Source of the DNA: Arenibacter algicola
Lineage (GTDB): Bacteria > Bacteroidota > Bacteroidia > Flavobacteriales > Flavobacteriaceae
Direction of reading: 5' to 3'
Length of the DNA: 64,000 nt
NCBI RefSeq assembly: GCF_000733925.1
Contig: NZ_JPOO01000003.1
Location: 1,240,001 to 1,304,000, forward strand
Below the pieces are notes generated by a model. That model saw only the letters and a list, made by a program, of their open reading frames with translations, searched no databases and had not been told where the DNA came from. Position 1 is the first letter of the stretch; each line of letters begins with the position of its first letter. Position numbers and translations under genes: made by a program. Positions 32,281-40,825 of the stretch are shown in pieces.

Positions 32281-33157
32281 AAACTTCAAATTCTTTTTCT
32301 TTAATAGCTTCATCCATTACCTCTACTTCCAGTTTTTTCATATAATCCAACTTTCTTCTATTTAAAAGCAGCTGTTTAATGGTAGGTTCAATATAGGTTA
32401 GGGGAGCAATATCGTTGATTTCCAACATATCGTTTACCCTTGCCAAATATACCCCTAAAGAGTCCTGTAATTCAAAAAATTGTGATTTTTTTAAGTACTT
32501 GTCCTGATTTTCAGTAGTTAACGGAGTAATTTCTTCCATGACCCGGTAAACATTTACCCAAATGGAATCGTTAAAATTGACCTTTCTAAATTGCACACTT
32601 ATAGAATCTAAATAGCGCTTATCAGCCTCCTTAAAATCCCTTAATTTCTTGGCAACCAAATCCTTGTCCAAATACTGTATGGGCAACTCCACAAACCTCA
32701 ACTGTATTATCCGCTCCTTAAGCTTAAAATTTTCTTTTTCGCGCTCGTAGAACTCAGTTAACTGGGAATGGGTTATAGTAGTATCATGTGATTGTAGGAC
32801 CAATGCCTCCTTATAGGCCCCTGTGTACAAATCTGTTCTGTAATCGGAAACCAATTGCTCGAAATGCTCCAGCTTCTCCTGGGGTAGATTTATTTTGGAC
32901 TTGGAAAGCAACAGTTGTTTATAAGCCCAATTATTAATATAATTATTAACCAAAGAGGTACTGTCCTCCTTGGACATATTGTTCAAAAGTAGCTCCTTCA
33001 GGTCCTCTTTGTACAAATATGTTTCCCCAACTCTAGCCACCGGGATTTTGTCTTCCTTCTTCTTAAAAAGTGAATCACAGGATATAAAAGTGCACAACAA
33101 TACTACACTCACCAAAAATAATGAGATTTTTTCCAGCTTTATTTCACAAAAATCCAT
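32264..33157 (-). CDS. SurA/PrsA-like chaperone lipoprotein without an evident parvulin domain
   Basis: The 297-residue protein has a lipoprotein signal (SVVLLCTFISCDSLF, Cys near residue 27) and a SurA-like N-terminal chaperone segment (IPVARVGETYLYKEDLKELL). A long helical body ends in LLLNRRKLDYMKKLEVEVMDEAI. I see no clear parvulin catalytic motif, so it may be chaperone-only. It heads the lipoprotein-surA-moxR operon. The promoter -7 box at 33162-33169 ends only four bases before the ATG, so the mRNA may be leaderless or the true start lies slightly downstream. Confidence 0.8.
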   Translation of the reverse strand: MDFCEIKLEKISLFLVSVVLLCTFISCDSLFKKKEDKIPVARVGETYLYKEDLKELLLNNMSKEDSTSLVNNYINNWAYKQLLLSKSKINLPQEKLEHFEQLVSDYRTDLYTGAYKEALVLQSHDTTITHSQLTEFYEREKENFKLKERIIQLRFVELPIQYLDKDLVAKKLRDFKEADKRYLDSISVQFRKVNFNDSIWVNVYRVMEEITPLTTENQDKYLKKSQFFELQDSLGVYLARVNDMLEINDIAPLTYIEPTIKQLLLNRRKLDYMKKLEVEVMDEAIKEKEFEVYEQGN

Positions 33158-33161
33158 TCAG

Positions 33162-33191
33162 CAAATTTAGCAATTAAGCAGCATTATGCAA
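33162..33191 (-). promoter_or_regulatory. Promoter of the SurA-like/MoxR operon
   Basis: On the minus strand TTG (33191-33189), a 19-base spacer and TAAATTTG (33169-33162) match the consensus in full. The box ends 4 bases before the annotated ATG. Confidence 0.65.
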
Positions 33192-33274
33192 GTCCTCATT
33201 TCCCAATAAAATTCCAGAGCATTAAACGGAAGGTTTACTGCCTATGTTATTCCTTTTATTATTAATTTTATTCC

Positions 33275-33523
33275 ATGGCGGACAGACAAATAAAATTAAT
33301 TTGGGATTTTAGGGGTGAATCGGCCCAGAATACGGCAAAGCACCATAAAATACATCTGGATGAATATGTATTGGCCCAAAATTTAACCTTTAACATTACA
33401 GGAAATAAGGACCTAAATAATATGCACTCCATAGCATATCTAGTTGTAAGCGAATCCGAGATGATTGCCGTTAGGGACGCATTAAAACCGCATAGAGGTG
33501 AAGTCTACACCCCAATAGACTAA
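33275..33523 (+). CDS. Conserved hypothetical protein (82 aa)
   Basis: This is a small soluble protein that begins RQIKLIWDFRGESAQNTAKHHKIHLDEY and ends IAVRDALKPHRGEVYTPID. Similar proteins occur widely in Bacteroidota, but I know of no assigned function. No signal peptide, membrane segment or metal-binding cluster is visible. The sequence is consistent with a compact alpha/beta fold. It is divergent from the SurA-like operon and 22 bases upstream of the serine hydrolase gene, probably in one operon with it and the SRPBCC gene. Confidence 0.8.
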   Translation: MADRQIKLIWDFRGESAQNTAKHHKIHLDEYVLAQNLTFNITGNKDLNNMHSIAYLVVSESEMIAVRDALKPHRGEVYTPID

Positions 33524-33545
33524 CCAAAATATAAGAAACAAACCC

Positions 33546-34694
33546 ATGGGCAGAAGAATCTTTTTTTTCATTATCGCCATAACCACCCTATTTTTTTCAT
33601 GCGCCAAACATATTGAAGAGCCTGATTTATTGAAAATGGCCCTAAGCTCCGACAACTCCAAAATACGGAAAGTCATGGATAGCTTGGCCCAACATGAGCT
33701 ACAAATAAGGTATACCCAAATCGACAGGATAAAAGACAGCATAATTTTTACGGACTACAACTTTCAGGTCAACGATAGCAACTACTTCTACCCAGCCAGC
33801 ACGGTTAAAATACTAACTGCCGTTCTTGCCATAGAAAAATTGAACGAAATGGATTCCTTGGACCTATACACCCAATTTTATGTAGAAGGTGATTCTTTGG
33901 AAACAACATTTGCCAACGAAATCTCCAAGGTTTTCGCGGTAAGTGACAATGATGCCAATAATCGACTTCTGGAATTTTTAGGGCAAGACCGAATAAACCA
34001 AAGTTTGAAGGACAAGGACATAGCACCCGTACGAATCTCCCATCGACTTTCAACGGAAAATGCTTTTGAGGTCACTACAAGGCCACTTATTATTTACTTA
34101 AACGACACTACTACGGCCTGGCTAAAACCAAGTGTGAACAAACCCCCAGCACCCTTGGCTCTGAAAAGGGTAAAAAAAGGAACGGCCTATTATGAGGACA
34201 ACACTCTAATTAATGAACCATTCGATTTTAGCTTAAAAAATTATTTTCCCATCAGCGCCCAGAACGAGGTCCTAAAAAGAATAGTTTTCCCGGAACAGTT
34301 TCCAAAAAATGAACGATTCCGTCTTAGTCCGGACCAACAAAGTTTTCTTTTGAAGGCCATGAGTGACCTTCCCAAAAACATAGGGTTCGATGAAATGGAG
34401 TATTACGATGGTTATTGTAAGTTTTTTATGTACGGAGATACCAGGGATACCATTCCAGAATATATCAAAATATACAATAAGGTGGGCAATGCCTATGGCA
34501 CAATTACGGATTGTGCCTACATTATAGACCATAAAAATGATGTGGAATTTATGCTTACCGCAACGCTTATAGCCAATAATAATGGGGTTTTCAACGATGA
34601 CAGCTATGAGTACAAAGAAACTGGACTTCCCTTTTTAGCGCAATTGGGAAGAGAGATCTACAATCTGGAAATAGTAAAAAAACAAAGGAAATGA
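33546..34694 (+). CDS. Serine hydrolase lipoprotein, class A beta-lactamase-like
   Basis: The 382-residue protein has a lipoprotein signal (ITTLFFSCAKH, Cys19). It shows the active-site triads of penicillin-recognising serine hydrolases: FYPASTVKIL (S85-x-x-K88), AVSDNDANNRL (SDN at 133-135), and KVGNAYG near residue 320 in the place of KTG. The Glu of the class A omega loop is not evident, so true beta-lactamase activity is doubtful. A peptidase or esterase acting on cell-wall or peptide substrates is as likely. It overlaps the next gene by 4 bases (ATGA), which indicates coupling. Confidence 0.85.
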   Translation: MGRRIFFFIIAITTLFFSCAKHIEEPDLLKMALSSDNSKIRKVMDSLAQHELQIRYTQIDRIKDSIIFTDYNFQVNDSNYFYPASTVKILTAVLAIEKLNEMDSLDLYTQFYVEGDSLETTFANEISKVFAVSDNDANNRLLEFLGQDRINQSLKDKDIAPVRISHRLSTENAFEVTTRPLIIYLNDTTTAWLKPSVNKPPAPLALKRVKKGTAYYEDNTLINEPFDFSLKNYFPISAQNEVLKRIVFPEQFPKNERFRLSPDQQSFLLKAMSDLPKNIGFDEMEYYDGYCKFFMYGDTRDTIPEYIKIYNKVGNAYGTITDCAYIIDHKNDVEFMLTATLIANNNGVFNDDSYEYKETGLPFLAQLGREIYNLEIVKKQRK

Positions 34695-35206
34695 CAGCAT
34701 TAAGTTTTGATAGCTTTACCAAAAAAATATACATCAAAACCAATATGGAAAAAATTTATTGGGCCTGGTGTACGACTGAAGGAATTACTTCTTGGTTTTT
34801 AAGTAAAGCCACTTATATAACACCTGACGGGCAATCCAAGGCATCAAAGGAAATGATTGCCGAAGGGGATACCTACATATGGGAATGGCACAATTGGGAC
34901 GGTCAGGAAAAAGGAACCATAACCAAGGCGAACGGGAAGAATTCTTTTGAAATCACCTTTGCCAATGTTTGTAAGGTTGCAGTTTCATTTAAGGAATGTG
35001 GCGATGACGTGCTATTAATTTTAAAACAATACGATATACCTACGGACGACAGCAGCAAATTAAACATACATTATGGTTGCAGTAATGGATGGACCTTCTG
35101 GTTGGCAAATCTCAAGGCCTTTTTGGAACATGGGATTTTATTGAACGAAACAAAAAATGACCTGCGAAACCTACCTCTAGCAGGATTTGAGTTTGTTAAT
35201 ATTTAA
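34691..35206 (+). CDS. SRPBCC/AHSA1-like domain protein
   Basis: The 171-residue soluble protein reads as a START/SRPBCC fold. It begins SFDSFTKKIYIKTNMEKIYWAWCTTEGITSWF, has the Trp-rich YIWEWHNWDGQEKGTI middle, and ends with helix CSNGWTFWLANLKAFLEHG. Such proteins bind hydrophobic ligands or, in the Aha1 branch, modulate Hsp90. The ligand is unknown. Its ATG overlaps the TGA of the serine hydrolase gene, so the two are translated together, although no functional link is established. Confidence 0.85.
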   Translation: MTALSFDSFTKKIYIKTNMEKIYWAWCTTEGITSWFLSKATYITPDGQSKASKEMIAEGDTYIWEWHNWDGQEKGTITKANGKNSFEITFANVCKVAVSFKECGDDVLLILKQYDIPTDDSSKLNIHYGCSNGWTFWLANLKAFLEHGILLNETKNDLRNLPLAGFEFVNI

Positions 35207-35268
35207 AAGGATAACAATATTTAAGACATTAACTTGTAACATTAAAAACGACAAGTCTACTAATTCTT

Positions 35269-35276
35269 TATTTTTG
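35269..35276 (+). promoter_or_regulatory. -7 box TATTTTTG upstream of the broken EamA gene
   Basis: A TAnnTTTG match lies 15 bases before the ATG at 35291. An ACTTGT...ACAAGT inverted repeat (35232-35256) lies just upstream. No proper -33 box was seen. Confidence 0.35.
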
Positions 35277-35290
35277 TCCATTTTTAAAAA

Positions 35291-36187
35291 ATGATAACAA
35301 AACCTCGAATCGCCCTAATTATTGGAATAACCTGTATTTCCATATTTCCGATATTGGTGAAACTAAATTATACTCCCGGGCTAATTTCGGCCTTCTATCG
35401 AATGACCATTGCCTTGGGCATTATTTTGCCCTATGCCCTATTTACAAAGCAATTAAAAACTCCGGAGCTTAAAACATTTCTTCTTGCCGTTCTTTGTGGA
35501 ATATGTTTTGGATCTGATGTGGCGGTATGGAATATTGCAATTCAAGAATCCACGGCAACGCAAGCATCATTCTTGACGAACCTGTCCCCTGTTTGGGTAG
35601 GAATAGGTACCTTTTTCTTTTTAAAACCCAAACCCTCAATTAATTTTTGGATAGGTACCGTTATTGCCCTCCTAGGAATGATCACCTTGGTAGGATTTAA
35701 ATTCTTTGCACAACTTTCTTTTGATATTGGTTTTAGTTTTGGACTTCTGTCCGGGGTATTCTATGCCATCTATATTCTAATAAGCAAAGAAGTACTCGCC
35801 AAGATATCCATAGTAAACTTTATGACCATAAGCCTAATCTCTTCTTCGATCTTTCTAGGGATCCTATCCTATGCATTGGAAGAACCTTTTAACGGCTTTT
35901 CGAATATTGGATGGTTTGTACTTTTTATCCAAGGATTGGTGTGCCAATTACTGGCCTGATTGTCCATCAGCTATTCCACCCAACATATGCGGGCCACAAG
36001 AGTTTCCTTAAGCCTTTTGGCACAGGCCATCTTGGCCACAATATTGGCTTGGGTATTTCTCAACGAGATAATTACCCCACAAATGATAATTGGTGGTATT
36101 GTCCTGCTCTTGGGAATACGACTTACCTTTTACGACAAGCCCCTTGCCATACCGGTTAGGACAAAGGCTAAACTCCCGCCTCTTTAA
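35291..36187 (+). pseudogene. EamA-family transporter interrupted by an in-frame TGA
   Basis: Codons 1-222 encode an EamA transporter (PRIALIIGITCISIFPILVKL, then GISFGSDVAVWN-like helices and a second repeat). Reading stops at TGA 35957-35959 and resumes in the same frame for 75 codons that complete the tenth helix (SLSLLAQAILATILAWVFLNE and MIIGGIVLLLGI). The codon following QLLA is most simply a former TGG (Trp). No shift or deletion is seen. The truncated product lacks about two helices and is probably inactive. The 3' end overlaps the minus-strand gene by 20 bases. A sequencing error remains possible. Confidence 0.8.
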
Positions 36188-37112
36188 TTACCTTCAGGGT
36201 CTTTTGCAATCCGGTCTTGGCTACCTCCAGCAAATCCCTACTGTGGTACTCCGGATTGTACAATTCCAAGGAAATACAGCCGTTGAAACCTGTGCCTTTA
36301 AGGTCTTTTAGAATCTGTGGCAGCGGCAAAATTCCGTCACCGGGAAAAACCCTATGCTTGTCCTCCATATCCCCTATTTCCATGCCTTTGGGCGCATCGT
36401 TGAATTGAAAAATAGCAAAGATATCGCCGTTCAAAAGTCTTAAACCCTCAAAACCTCCTTCCGAAATATACATATGATATACATCCGGTATTATCTTGGC
36501 TTTAGGGTGATTGGCATCCAAGGCCACAGCTGTTGCCTGGCCCATAGTCTTGAGCGGGAACATCTTGACAAACACCAGTGCAGGAATTACATTATACTCT
36601 TTAATACCAATTTCCAATAATCTTCGGTAGCATGAAGCAACAAAGGCCACATCGTAATTTTCCCCAACTTGATTGGGTATGGCCTGTACATAGGTACAAC
36701 CTATTTCCGATGCCATCCTCATTCTATTTTTGGTGGCTGGCAAGGAATTTTGAAATTCTTCCTCATTTCTGGGAATGCAACCCCATAGCCCTATCATACT
36801 TGGCACAAACAATCCGGCTTCCTTTATTTTAGCACCTAATTTCTTCAGATCGCCACCGCTTTTCTCGTATTCTGCCAAATCGCTGTCCCAAGGCTCAATG
36901 GCATCATAACCTGCCTCTATGGCAATCTCTACCTTTTTTTCCAAGCCCTTTGCAGGCCTTATGGTCGCCGTATCCAAACAGATTGGCCAAGGACTTTGTC
37001 CGTCTTGATATCTTTTTTCTTTCTTTGGATTTTCCATCGGCAAGGTGTTGGCCAATGAGATTGTTGCAACACTAGCTGTGGCTGCACCTGCAATAAAGGA
37101 TCTGCGATTCAT
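36168..37112 (-). CDS. Tat-exported sugar phosphate isomerase/epimerase-like TIM-barrel protein
   Basis: The protein is 314 residues from the ATG 37110-37112. It has a twin-arginine signal (MNRRSFIAGAATASVATIS) and then a xylose-isomerase-like TIM barrel (AP endonuclease 2 superfamily), with IEAGYDAIEPWDSDLAEYE, PSMIGLWGC, IIPDVYHMYISEGGFEGL and the FQFNDAPKG and GCISLELYN metal-site strands. Such proteins isomerise or epimerise sugars, here in the periplasm, folded before export. The substrate is unknown. A frame extension to 37196 adds 28 residues that would mask the Tat signal and is rejected. Confidence 0.86.
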   Translation of the reverse strand: MNRRSFIAGAATASVATISLANTLPMENPKKEKRYQDGQSPWPICLDTATIRPAKGLEKKVEIAIEAGYDAIEPWDSDLAEYEKSGGDLKKLGAKIKEAGLFVPSMIGLWGCIPRNEEEFQNSLPATKNRMRMASEIGCTYVQAIPNQVGENYDVAFVASCYRRLLEIGIKEYNVIPALVFVKMFPLKTMGQATAVALDANHPKAKIIPDVYHMYISEGGFEGLRLLNGDIFAIFQFNDAPKGMEIGDMEDKHRVFPGDGILPLPQILKDLKGTGFNGCISLELYNPEYHSRDLLEVAKTGLQKTLKVIKEAGV

Positions 37113-37280
37113 ATTTTGGTCTGTTATTCGACTAAAATATAAAAAAAAGTGAAGTATATCCCACTTCCCGGTAAGAACCGACAATTCTAATTTCAATAAT
37201 ATACCCCACTAGTTTCCATATGGGCCAAAGATCTATTACCCACTGGCCTTTGACATGAATTGAAACTAAAATTTAATAGA

Positions 37281-38588
37281 TTAACCTTGAATAGGCTCCC
37301 CATAAAGATCAAAATCCGCAGCTTCAAAAATATGAAGATCAACAAATTCCCCTACTTTTAGATAATGCTTTGCTGCATCCACCAAGACTTCATTATCCAC
37401 ATCGGGAGAATCGAACTCTGATCGACCTACAAAATACTTACCTTCCTTACGATCTATAATACAGCGCAAAGTTTTACCCACTTTTTCTTGGTTCAATTCC
37501 CAGGAAATCTGTGACTGAAGTTCCATGATCTCCGAAGCCCTTTGCTGCTTTACCTCCTCGGGAACATCGTCTACCAAATTATAGGCGTGCGTATTTTCTT
37601 CATGACTATAGGTAAAACATCCCAATCTTTCAAAACGCATATCCTCCACCCAACTTTTCAATGTTTGAAAATCTTCCTCCGTCTCCCCGGGATATCCAAC
37701 AATCAATGTGGTCCTAATGGTCATTTCGGGGACCGCAGCCCTAAAGTCCTGCAACAGTTTTGTTGTTTTGGCCTGGGTTGTTCCCCTCCGCATGCTTTTT
37801 AGAATGGCATCCGAAATGTGCTGCAAGGGAATATCCAAGTAATTACACACTTTAGGCTCACGTTTCATCACTTCCAGGACATCCATCGGAAATCCGGTGG
37901 GGAAAGCATAATGCAATCGTATCCATTCAATGCCGTCTACCTTCACCAATTCGTTCAGCAACTCTGCCAAATTCCTTTTCTTATAAAGATCCAATCCATA
38001 ATAGGTAAGATCTTGGGCTATAAGGATCAATTCTTTGACGCCTTTGGCTGCCAATTTATTGGCTTCGGTCACCAAATCCTCTATAGGAGTACTCTTATGT
38101 TTACCGCGCATGATAGGTATGGCACAAAAAGAACAAGGTCTATCACAACCCTCAGCAATTTTTAGATACGCGTAATTTTTTGGAGTGGTTGTTAACCGCT
38201 CCCCAATAAGTTCGTGCTTATAATCGGCACCTAGGGCCTTTAATAAATTAGGCAATTCACTGGTACCGAAATACTCATCCACATTGGGGATCTCTTTCTG
38301 TAGGTCTGGCTTATATCTCTCACTTAAGCAACCTGTAACAAATACCTTGTCCACATCCCCTGCCTCCTTTTTCTGAACGTATTCCAAAATGGTATTGACA
38401 CTCTCTTCCTTGGCATTGGCGATAAAACCGCAAGTATTTATCACTACAACATTCCCTTCCTCCTCATGCACGACTTCCTTGTTGTTGGCCCTTAACTGAC
38501 CCATCAAAACCTCCGAATCGTAAACATTCTTGGAACAACCCAAGGTTACTACATTGATCCTATTCTTCTTAAGTGATTTAGTTCGCAT
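37281..38588 (-). CDS. rimO: Ribosomal protein S12 methylthiotransferase
   Basis: The protein is 435 residues from the ATG 38586-38588 (MRTKSLKKNRINVVTLGCSKN). It has the N-terminal methylthiotransferase domain (Cys of LGCSKN, INTCGFI, VTGCLSERY), the radical-SAM cluster CDRPCSFCAIP, and a C-terminal TRAM-like domain (LRCIIDRKEGKYFVGRSE). RimO adds methylthio to the conserved Asp of ribosomal protein S12 using two 4Fe-4S clusters. The -7 box at 38605-38612 lies inside the longer frame (to 38639), which supports the shorter start. Confidence 0.96.
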   Translation of the reverse strand: MRTKSLKKNRINVVTLGCSKNVYDSEVLMGQLRANNKEVVHEEEGNVVVINTCGFIANAKEESVNTILEYVQKKEAGDVDKVFVTGCLSERYKPDLQKEIPNVDEYFGTSELPNLLKALGADYKHELIGERLTTTPKNYAYLKIAEGCDRPCSFCAIPIMRGKHKSTPIEDLVTEANKLAAKGVKELILIAQDLTYYGLDLYKKRNLAELLNELVKVDGIEWIRLHYAFPTGFPMDVLEVMKREPKVCNYLDIPLQHISDAILKSMRRGTTQAKTTKLLQDFRAAVPEMTIRTTLIVGYPGETEEDFQTLKSWVEDMRFERLGCFTYSHEENTHAYNLVDDVPEEVKQQRASEIMELQSQISWELNQEKVGKTLRCIIDRKEGKYFVGRSEFDSPDVDNEVLVDAAKHYLKVGEFVDLHIFEAADFDLYGEPIQG

Positions 38589-38604
38589 ATTTTCAAATAA
38601 AGTG

Positions 38605-38612
38605 CAAAAGTA
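38605..38612 (-). promoter_or_regulatory. -7 box TACTTTTG for rimO
   Basis: A perfect TAnnTTTG on the minus strand lies 16 bases before the rimO ATG. A TTG lies 24 bases further upstream, slightly too far for a standard -33 box. Confidence 0.5.
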
Positions 38613-38706
38613 CAACTTGAAAAAAGATTGTAGTCCCAATATATCTTTTTTTATTTTTTTAACGTTAAACCTTTATAACCAATTGAACTCTAATTCATAA
38701 AGCCCT

Positions 38707-39795
38707 ATGAAAACCCAATTTCTTATTTCTGGTTTATTCCTTTTTTGTTGTATAATGGGATGCTCCAAAGGGAATGATGATCAAGTACCAATTCCACCTG
38801 AGGAAACCCTGTATTTTCCACCATTGAATTCAGAAGAATGGAAAACTATGTCTATTGAGGAGCTAGAGTGGAACTCAAGTGCCGAGCAACCACTTTATGA
38901 CTTTCTGGAAACAAATAAAACGGAGGCTTTTATCCTTTTAAAGAATGGAAAAATTGTTTTGGAAAAATATTTTGGCAGTTTCAACGCCACAAAAAATCAT
39001 TCTTGGAACTCGGCTGCCAAAACTTTGACCGCCTTTACCGTAGGAATTGCCCAAAAGGAAGGATTTCTATCCATAGACAATTCCTCGTCCGACTATATGG
39101 GAACAGCTTGGTCCTCCCTTAGCCCGGAACAAGAAGCTCAGATTACCGTAAGAAATCATCTTACCATGACAACGGGCCTGGATTTCACTGGTGAAAATAG
39201 TTTTTGCACCGATGTGGAATGTTTGATATATAAAGACGAGCCCAATAGCTTTTGGTACTATCATAATGCGGCCTATACCTTATTGGACAATATTATAAGC
39301 GGTGCCGTTGGTAAAGAATATAAAGAATACTTTAATGAAAAGATACGTGACAAAATTGGGATGCAGGGATCTTGGATAAAAACAGGGTATCTTAATCTTT
39401 ATTTTAGCAATGCCCGAAGTATGGCCCGGTTTGGACTGTTGAACCTCAACAAAGGCATATGGGACGAGACCCCTATTCTGAACGACCCCAGCTATTTTAC
39501 CGACATGACGACGACTTCCCAAGAACTAAACAAGTCCTACGGTTATCTCTGGTGGCTAAATGGAAAAAGTAGTTTTAGAATACCTGGTTCCGAAGAACTG
39601 TTCCCCGGCAAACTAATACCCAATGCCCCGGACGACCTAATAGCCGGACTCGGTGCATTTGACCAAAAACTATATGTGGTACCAAGTAAAGGATTGGTAA
39701 TTATACGCATGGGCGATTCCGCAAATGAAGATGAATTGGGACCAACTAGCTTTGACAACGATTTGTGGGAAAAAATAAATGACTTAATCAACTAA
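38707..39795 (+). CDS. Serine hydrolase lipoprotein, class C beta-lactamase/PBP4*-like
   Basis: The 362-residue lipoprotein (FCCIMGCSKGN, Cys19) has the class C-type motifs HSWNSAAKTLTAF (S102-A-A-K105) and FWYYHNAAY (Y185-H-N187), and GYLWWLNG followed by AGLGAFDQKLYVVPSKGLV, where the third motif would lie. Family members are esterases, D-aminopeptidases or penicillin-binding proteins at the cell surface. Few confer resistance. The gene stands alone, divergent from rimO and convergent with the alpha/beta hydrolase gene. Confidence 0.88.
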   Translation: MKTQFLISGLFLFCCIMGCSKGNDDQVPIPPEETLYFPPLNSEEWKTMSIEELEWNSSAEQPLYDFLETNKTEAFILLKNGKIVLEKYFGSFNATKNHSWNSAAKTLTAFTVGIAQKEGFLSIDNSSSDYMGTAWSSLSPEQEAQITVRNHLTMTTGLDFTGENSFCTDVECLIYKDEPNSFWYYHNAAYTLLDNIISGAVGKEYKEYFNEKIRDKIGMQGSWIKTGYLNLYFSNARSMARFGLLNLNKGIWDETPILNDPSYFTDMTTTSQELNKSYGYLWWLNGKSSFRIPGSEELFPGKLIPNAPDDLIAGLGAFDQKLYVVPSKGLVIIRMGDSANEDELGPTSFDNDLWEKINDLIN

Positions 39796-39817
39796 AATCC
39801 CAAGGTATCAAAAATCA

Positions 39818-40825
39818 CTAATTCACAGGTCGAAGATGAACCACTTCTTCCAAGAACCCTATGGTTTCCTTTTTAACAGATTCCAAATCCTTTGAAGTAA
39901 TATAGGAGGTCATTACATGGTTGCCTACTTCAGGAAATGCAACTTTACGTTTTAAGTTGCTCTTTACACCCAGTTGATCGAACATTTCCAACAGGGCAGG
40001 AACCGAGACCACCTTATCCTGTTCTTCCTTATTTTTATAGTAATATCCTAAAAAGGTGGGTTGCTCTATTTGCTGAAAGACTTCCGGTTTCATTGTTACA
40101 TCCAACAAGGCCTGCAGCTGCGTCAATGCCTCTACCCTATATTTTGTAGTCCAATAACTTTGTTTTAAGGAATCCGCTTCAGATTCGTAAAAATCGCTAT
40201 CCATAATGGTCTTGGCAATCTCCAATCCCCATGGACCCGACAATATTACTGCAGTGGGGTCGTAGATTTTTACATTAGGGGAATACAAAAGTAGGCCTGC
40301 AATATCCTCATCGCCTTGGGCCAAATAAAGAGCTAAGGTACCTCCTGTGGAAGTACCCATTACAATAACCTTTTTTCCAATCTGTTTTGCTATTGCCAAA
40401 GCTTCTTTGGCCGATTCAAAATAGTCGGTTGCGGTTAATTGGAGCATTGGCTGTTCTTCCTGTAAACCGTGACCTTTCAGACGGGGCAAGTACACATTGG
40501 CACCATATCTTTGCCCCAGTTCCCTGTGCAGTGGTGCACCTTCCTCATGACTGGCGGACCAACCGTGAAGATAAAGAATAGAATATTCGGTTATGCGAGG
40601 GATAGAATCGTACCAAAGAATTTGAGATTCGTTATTGGCCTTGATTTTGATATTTGACCTTTCCTTTTCGGAAATACTATTTTGAAGTTTATTCAAATCG
40701 GTTTCCATAGCCGGAAGCTCCATGGTCAAAAGGGGCTTATCTACTTTGGGGCCCAAAAAATAAACAATAAGCAATAGGAGCAGTAAAAAAAATACAGCTT
40801 TAAATAATCGACGGATTATCTTCAT
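39818..40825 (-). CDS. Alpha/beta hydrolase, membrane-anchored lysophospholipase-like
   Basis: The 335-residue protein has one N-terminal membrane helix (FKAVFFLLLLLLIVYFLG) and then an alpha/beta hydrolase domain. That domain shows LYLHGWSASHEEG as the oxyanion region, VIVMGTSTGGTLALYL with the nucleophile S159, and FPEVGNHVMTS with the likely catalytic His. It resembles monoacylglycerol lipases and carboxylesterases. The natural substrate is unknown. Its start overlaps the ftsY stop by 4 bases, so it is translationally coupled to ftsY. Confidence 0.86.
   Translation of the reverse strand: MKIIRRLFKAVFFLLLLLLIVYFLGPKVDKPLLTMELPAMETDLNKLQNSISEKERSNIKIKANNESQILWYDSIPRITEYSILYLHGWSASHEEGAPLHRELGQRYGANVYLPRLKGHGLQEEQPMLQLTATDYFESAKEALAIAKQIGKKVIVMGTSTGGTLALYLAQGDEDIAGLLLYSPNVKIYDPTAVILSGPWGLEIAKTIMDSDFYESEADSLKQSYWTTKYRVEALTQLQALLDVTMKPEVFQQIEQPTFLGYYYKNKEEQDKVVSVPALLEMFDQLGVKSNLKRKVAFPEVGNHVMTSYITSKDLESVKKETIGFLEEVVHLRPVN

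Noticed and set aside
30829..32313. SurA-like protein starting at 32313
   Set aside because: The extra 11 residues (MKLLKKKNLKF) precede a normal signal peptide that starts at MNKVIKTG; the start at 32280 gives the usual short overlap.
35957..35959. In-frame TGA in the EamA gene as a selenocysteine codon
   Set aside because: EamA transporters have no selenocysteine forms and no SECIS-like stem was seen next to the TGA. A Trp-to-stop change is the simplest reading.
37113..37196. 28-residue N-terminal extension of the TIM-barrel protein
   Set aside because: It would bury the twin-arginine signal that starts at MNRRSF.
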